Source: Zantedeschia hybrid cultivar
Lineage: Eukaryota > Streptophyta > Magnoliopsida > Alismatales > Araceae
Length of the DNA stretch: 64,000 bases
Direction of reading: 5' to 3'
NCBI GenBank assembly: GCA_030544215.1
Contig: JARZZO010000003.1
Location: 1,312,001 to 1,376,000 of the forward strand
Shown piece after piece: positions 58,641-64,000 of the stretch (within the stretch, counting starts at the first letter, position 1; every line of letters begins with the position of its first letter). The translations under genes and the position numbers were made by a program. The notes beneath the pieces are model-generated. The model saw only the letters and a program-made list of their open reading frames with translations, ran no database searches and was not told where the DNA came from.

Positions 58641-59811
58641 GGCGCTAAATGACCAATAAAACAACGCAAGCATTTCTTACAAAGCCATTGCATCAGAGAT
58701 CAAACTGGTAACAGTTAAACACACTAGAACCACCATATATTTGACTTCTTAAGTCTGCTAAGAATTTTCCGATGACAATTATTCATAAGATTTGTAACAA
58801 TATAATCCAGATACCTCAGTGTACATGAATCCCTGCCAAACAAATGATCATAGGGCAAGGATGGTATAACAAAGAAATATATAAAAAATGAATAATCATA
58901 ATTAATCCCTGCCCAGTTAATTAAAACTTTGTAACCATAAACAAAGATTGGTCATGCTATTTCAGAGAGGGGAAGCAGATCAAGAAATTTTCATGATCCA
59001 CCTAGAAAAAGAACCCACATGAATTGACTTAAAACTGCAATTAACACTAAAAAGGGGGCGACTTGTATCCGATTTCTCCCTCACCAGTGCCAAATCATTT
59101 AATGGTGAAGGTGTAGCGAGAAGACTATACCGATCAAATCAAACGTTTAGGACTGCGAACCAGAATGGAGTCTGGTTTTGCATGTCTGACGATTTATTAC
59201 CACCCAAGGATGCATGTTCTTCCGGATGTTTAGCCTTCCTTCCTCTGTACAACTTCAAACCCATCACAACCTAAAAAATCCAAAGATTTATGTTGTTAGG
59301 GTTACGGTTGTGGATTGTTTCATCTTTCAGGCCCACTGGTCATGGATTTAGTCCCAGACAGGAACTCAAGCCGGACCCAAAAGGCCCATGGTTCGGCTCA
59401 ATACAGCGACAACCCTAATCTCGGCCAAGCCATGCAAAAAGAAGTTTCTAACTATTGTTGCTTGATTTGGCATAACATGTCACAAAATGATATACAATAT
59501 TGTATTTTTATGAAACATACAATACAACAATTTATTGTGTTTTACGATATTAAAGCAAACCACCTTTGCTTCCTCTGCTAAACATCTCATAATTAATCTA
59601 GTGTCGTGATTGGGATGCCTGTAGATGTCGTCGACATTAATGCAAGCTTTTTGGCCCCAATTGTATTAGCATACTTTTTTGAAACGGTGGCTTATTTGGC
59701 TGGACATGTACATATATGCATGGGTGACTAAGCTTCGAATATGAACAAAGTCTAATATTTTTTTCTCCTAATGAGGAGTTAATTCTTGCCCAAACCAATA
59801 ATTCTGCCTAA

Positions 59812-60042
59812 TCTATATTATATATATAAAACATAGTTTTATGGTGCCACGTGTCAACATCAGAATTTTCTGTTTCCCTCTTAAATTCTCTCACCCTCTC
59901 CTCCCTATTAATATCTATGTCTCCTATTAATTCCATCTCATTAATTCTCTCCCTCCTCCTCTTTCTCACCATCTCTCTCTCCCCTTCTCTCTCATTAATT
60001 ATCTCTCTCATTAATTCTCTCCCTCTCCCCTCTCTCTTTGCT

Positions 60043-60073
<31 letters not shown>

Positions 60074-61068
60074 CCTCTTTCACATTTTCTCTCTCCCTAT
60101 TAATATTTCTATTTCCTATTATTTTCTCCCTATTATTATTATTGTTGTTGTTGTTTTAATCTCTTGAGATAATAATTATGATATTTTTATGGGATAATAA
60201 TAACTAATTTTGATATTATTATTATTATTAAAAAAATTAATATAAAAATGATAGTCTCATGGGATATGATAACTAATTTTGATATAACTATTATTATTAT
60301 TATTATCTCTCTTTTTCTTCTTTCACATTTTTCTCTCTCCCTATTAATATTTTTATTTCTAATTTTTTTATCTCCTATTATTATTGTTGTTGTTGCAATC
60401 TCTTGAGATAATAATAACTAATTTTGACATCATCATCATCGTTATTATTATTATTATTATTAGGATAGTCCCATGAGATAATAATAATAATAATGAATTT
60501 TGATATTATTATTATTATTATTTTTAAAATTATTATTATTTTTATTAATGAGATCAGTCTCTCTCTTACTTTTCTCACTCATATTATTATTATTATTATT
60601 GTTTTGTTGTTGTTGTTATTGTTGTTATTGTTATTATTATTATTATTAATATTGAGACAATCTTTTGAGATAATAATAATAAATTTTGATATTTATTATT
60701 ATTATTGAGATAGTCTCGTGGGATGATAGTAATTAATTTCGTTATTAACAAGATCAGTCTCTGTCTAATTTTTCTCTCAATTTATATTTTAACACAACAT
60801 TTATTGGGATAATCTCATGCGACCTTCAGCTCACTTTTTACTTCTCTATCAATCCATATTTCAATTGAATACAATCTTTTTGAACTTTTAATGTTTACCA
60901 AATAACTAATCTAATATTCATAGAAAAAAATGTTAGTATTTTTGAATATATATTCTTCTATAATTATTTTATTTCAAAAAATGTAAAAGATTAACTTCAC
61001 TTATATTAATTATGAATTTTTTATTCAAATATATTAATTGACCGTGCATCGCACGGGATTGCAACTAG
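59812..61068 (+). mobile_element. Non-autonomous Helitron (1,257 bp)
   Basis: The 5' end is TCTATATTATATATATAAA after a host A (59,811). The 3' end is a perfect GC-rich hairpin (CCGTGC, loop atc, GCACGG; 61,042-61,056) followed 8 bases later by CTAG (61,065-61,068) and a host T. Insertion between A and T without target duplication, a 5' TC and a 3' hairpin-CTRR are the Helitron hallmarks. Excising it restores the host palindrome gcctaattaggc. There is no Rep/helicase, so it depends on an autonomous partner. The interior is largely CT-rich and ATT microsatellites. Confidence 0.9.
60046..60735. repeat. ATT/TTG trinucleotide microsatellites inside the Helitron
   Basis: Repeated tracts of attattatt and gttgttgtt are interleaved with recurring phrases such as tctcttgagataataat and atgggatgatag-like words. 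This suggests local duplication of ~250-bp blocks. Poly-Ile/Leu/Asn ORFs here are artefacts. Confidence 0.85.
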
Positions 61069-61069
61069 T

Positions 61070-62682
61070 TAGGCAATATTTCAGGGTCAGAGCTGATTTT
61101 TTTTTCTTTCCTTTGGGATGGGGAGGGAGGGGGGGATGAAGTAATCCCACAGATATGAGAGCATAATCCTGCGGTATACTGATGGCCAAATAGTAGGAGG
61201 CAACTTGAATACGTGACCTCCCAAAGAAAGGTCGAAGGATCCGATTGGTTCAATTGTACTAGCGTACTTGTGAATTCTGGTTGTAGCACCATAATGGGAA
61301 ATCGCAATACGGCAAGGGCTTAGTGCTTCACCATTTGCATATAGTGGCAATCTAGTGAAGGTTGTGGACTTTGCCTTTATATTTGATGTGAAATTTATAG
61401 TTATATTATTGAACCACAAAACCCATTTCTATCATTATCCACAGGTTAGGATCTAATAGGTCTGAACACCTGAAGGAATGTCTTGGAGTATAATATAATA
61501 TAATCTCCTTCCCCATTCATAGATTAATGGAATGTTAATATTGGATAGGTAATGTGCGTACAACTCATCGGCACAGTTCTACTGCCGTAATGTTGTTACT
61601 GTTGTACAACACGGGCCCATTAGGCAGAGGTCCAGGCCATCTAAGCGAAGGCTGGCCCATTATGTTCCATTAACTCCATTTCTTTTATTCCATGAAATCT
61701 TACACTCAAATTTGATCTAAATGCCTTCAACTGCATGTCATAATTGGTTATGGAGGTCGAACATTTTCTTTATCAGGTGGCTGTATCAAACACCTTTCAA
61801 GAAGTTTTTATGGAAAAAAAGAAATCACAGAATTAGAGATCAGCAACATGTTCGATGATGAATCAAGGGTATACTTGCAAGAATAAATCTTAAAGATAAT
61901 AATCAAATCTGTAAAGAGCAAACTAGCTAGTAACAAGAGGATAAGAATTGGAGGTAACACTCTTGAAACTTTGACTATTTCTGGGCATAATTCATGTATT
62001 TTTTATCTCCTTCCTCTAATCATCCTTTGGTCACTTGAGATATATAATCCTTGGCGGATTGCCATAAACGGGCAAGTATTAAATTTACAAATGATACTGG
62101 ACAAGTATATTGTATACCAAAAGTTTAAAACTATCAAGAGTTCATTCGATAAGGTAATAGTTGACAAAATTATATTGCACTATGAGCCAATCCTTTGCAA
62201 CATCCTTTCATGCTAGGAATGCACAATGCTTCCAGGAGTATCCTTTTGCCAATTATTGGATTTTGGTTGGTGCTTCTGGACCTTAATTCCTACTTGGGAA
62301 GTTCACAGCTTTGAAGATATATAGTTTAGAAGGTAAGAATTCTATGCACATTGGCCATGCAGCTAGCTTTTGAAACTTCTTTTTTAGTGATCATTTGAAT
62401 CCAAAATGATCATACTTAAATGCAAAAAAAAATCGTGTTGATGCAGAACTGTCTACTACGTACATAAGGGAATATGTTGATATAAGAGGCATGTAAATAT
62501 GTACAGGCTTGCACACTCCGGAAAAAGAAAAATAGAGACTTCAGGGAAGAGAGGCAAGAAGTCTCCAACATAAAATGACACCTCATGATTCGCGCATATA
62601 CATGTGAAGCGCACTTCTGATTAACTATTCGCTTGCATGGTGTTCTCTGGAGTACTCCTTGGATGCAAATTCTTTAGCCTAA
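61070..62682. other. Region without recognisable features
   Basis: Low-complexity AT-rich sequence; the minus ORFs at 61,065-61,419 and the plus ORF at 61,971-62,216 have no recognised motif. A short inverted repeat (gtacaac at about 61,559 facing gttgtac at about 61,602) is present. Confidence 0.4.
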
Positions 62683-63148
62683 TAGGCTGTTTGGTTGCAG
62701 CTTTTTTTTTTTCTCTTTCTCTCTCAATTTTTATTTTAAGAAGAAAATAAGATTTACATTCTGTTTAGATTCCTCTCTCCTATTTTTAAGGGAGAGAATG
62801 AAGAGATGAAATCTTCATAATTTGTTTTAAATAAAAACAAATCAGTCATTTTTTTTCAAAAGAAATGTATTATGGCCTCCATTTCTTTCATACTTCTCCC
62901 TCTCTCTCACACACACACGTCTACAACTCTCTCTCTCTCTCTCCCTCTCACATCTTTATATTACTTTCTCTCCCTCTCCTTCTCTCTCAAACAAACATGT
63001 CTCCCATTTTTTAAAAGTCATAGTGATCTTTCCAAATGAATAAAAGGGCAGAAGATATACCATTTTCAAAAATTAAAACAAAAATTTGAATGAAATAAAC
63101 TTTAAAAATAAAATAAACTCAAAATAAAAATTACTCTCAAACGCCCTA
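62683..63148. mobile_element. PIF/Harbinger-like MITE (466 bp)
   Basis: The left end TAGGCTGTTTGGTTG and the right end CTCTCAAACGCCCTA are imperfect inverted repeats of about 15 bp. They are flanked by the 3-bp duplication taa (62,680-62,682 and 63,149-63,151), the Tourist/Harbinger signature. CT-rich microsatellites lie inside at 62,900-62,990. Confidence 0.55.
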
Positions 63149-63423
63149 TAATACTCTTTCACATTGATTAATAGGTGGCTTAGTAGACAGCGGGAGAAAA
63201 AATTGAGATGAAAATGTGAAGTTTTTGTTGATCAATGTTCCTTTTTTCCGTTTAACTTGAGAACTAACTTCATTATCAGAGGTTTTTTTTTGTTTTTTAT
63301 CCGAACATTCCAACTTCAACTCGGAAAGACTGTTCCAGTTGGTCATCACGTACGTATATATAATAGTATTGTAGTGATGTGCTCACGTGTAGTCAAACAT
63401 GGCAACTAGCTAGCAGGACGCCC

Positions 63424-63615
63424 TTACCCGGACACTCCCCACGACCTCCTCTGTAGGGGGGAATCCCTCTTCCGGTAGTCCTCATCGGTGTTATCCAACA
63501 TGAAAGGTCTCCACCGGATTGGGGCCCCATCCTTGCGTTCCATCCCGTATTCAAATTGCCGACTTCCCCAGGTCCTCAGAAGATGGCCCCCTTGTGTCTC
63601 TTGGCTGCTTGCCAT
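63424..63615 (-). CDS. Short hypothetical ORF, family not recognised
   Basis: A 63-codon ORF from 63,615 to 63,424 begins MASSQETQGGHLLRTWGSRQ. It is hydrophilic and rich in Arg, Asp and Trp, with balanced base composition unlike the AT-rich surroundings. The start context (ctcaATGGC) is acceptable. There is no signal peptide or membrane segment and no domain I can name. It could be a genuine small gene, an exon of a gene extending elsewhere, or chance. Confidence 0.3.
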   Translation of the reverse strand: MASSQETQGGHLLRTWGSRQFEYGMERKDGAPIRWRPFMLDNTDEDYRKRDSPLQRRSWGVSG

Positions 63616-64000
63616 TGAGGGGTTAATAAGTTTCAGGAGGAGCTAGCAGCACCTTGCAGTAGGTTTAGAAGGAGGTGTCAAAGAAAGAAAGAACTATTTT
63701 TTAACTACGTCTGGAGGACTGTTAGGGCGGTGAGGACACTGTGCCCCTGTTGATTAAGCTGATTGGGTTGTTGGAGGCTGAGCTGCAGATGGCAGCAGAT
63801 ATGGACGACGTGTGCATGGGGCCGGGGTTGCTGATTACAGAAAGCTTGGGTCTCTATAAAATTAGTTGGCAAGTCTAATATTTCTTACACTGCAGACTGG
63901 AGAGTGGGGCTTATTCGTTTGTTCTATGATTTCCCATGCACATGTTTAATTTCTTGCATACGGAACGAAATCATATCGAATCCGTTGTCATCTAATGGCC

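Larger units (their letters stand above)
56692..59811. other. Intergenic region with MITEs, no gene seen
   Basis: Apart from the MITEs at 57,107-57,281 and 58,385-58,640, the region is AT-rich and lacks a convincing ORF. A 76-codon minus ORF at 57,511-57,281 overlaps the MITE edge and has no recognisable motif. The start of the DUF630 gene at 56,691 makes 56.7-57.1 kb its former promoter. Confidence 0.45.

Noticed and set aside
60381..60708. Poly-Ile/Leu/Asn ORFs
   Set aside because: They arise from ATT and TTG repeats within the Helitron.
1..64000. CRISPR arrays, prokaryotic operons, rRNA or organellar insertions
   Set aside because: No regularly spaced identical repeats with unique spacers, no Shine-Dalgarno-led gene strings and no recognisable rRNA or plastid sequence were seen.

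Overview
The window looks like nuclear DNA of a flowering plant. It is AT-rich and gene-poor, has split genes with GT/AG introns, and is packed with plant-type transposable elements (hAT, Mutator-like, Helitron, LTR and TRIM elements, MITEs, a tRNA-derived SINE). A monocot would fit the style of the repeats, but nothing here proves it. No prokaryotic or organellar block, CRISPR array, rRNA or functional tRNA gene was seen. All statements were made by reading; no alignments or searches were run.

Positions 1-27,985 are one large direct duplication. Copy 1 (1 to about 12,733, possibly continuing beyond the window edge) and copy 2 (about 13,734 to 27,985) align throughout, separated by a 1-kb spacer. 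Neither copy holds a convincing gene. They differ mainly by later insertions whose clean empty sites survive in the other copy. Copy 1 gained a 541-bp hAT-type element, a 2,146-bp solo LTR (with an odd array of 31-bp dyads) and a MITE. Copy 2 gained a 2,081-bp solo LTR, a Mutator-like element that itself holds a nested 1,556-bp solo LTR, and a MITE. Shared, hence older, features include a 364-bp fold-back, a hAT-like MITE, a SINE and a 153-bp tandem repeat. From 28 to 34 kb there are GA-rich tandem repeats, a small MITE, a fold-back and unrecognised coding remnants.

From about 34.1 to 52.4 kb runs the one convincing intact gene, a plus-strand U-box/ARM-repeat E3 ubiquitin ligase of the PUB4 type (822 codons). 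A GC-rich, probably non-coding first exon is followed by a 7.95-kb intron and then four coding exons. Intron 1 holds a 567-bp tandem duplication whose second unit is split by a 4,661-bp hAT transposon with a spliced, nearly intact antisense transposase, plus a 1,060-bp non-autonomous hAT-like element. Intron 2 holds a relative of the latter with a long AT microsatellite.

Downstream, 53.9-56.7 kb holds a minus-strand DUF630/DUF632 (NRG2/APSR1-like) gene that is broken in several ways: a TRIM retrotransposon inside an exon, a one-base frameshift in an A7 run, and a missing C-terminal part. The last 7 kb hold MITEs, a 1,257-bp Helitron with textbook ends, and a short unrecognised minus-strand ORF. 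The interest lies in insertion history and intron ecology; I did not find a new gene system.
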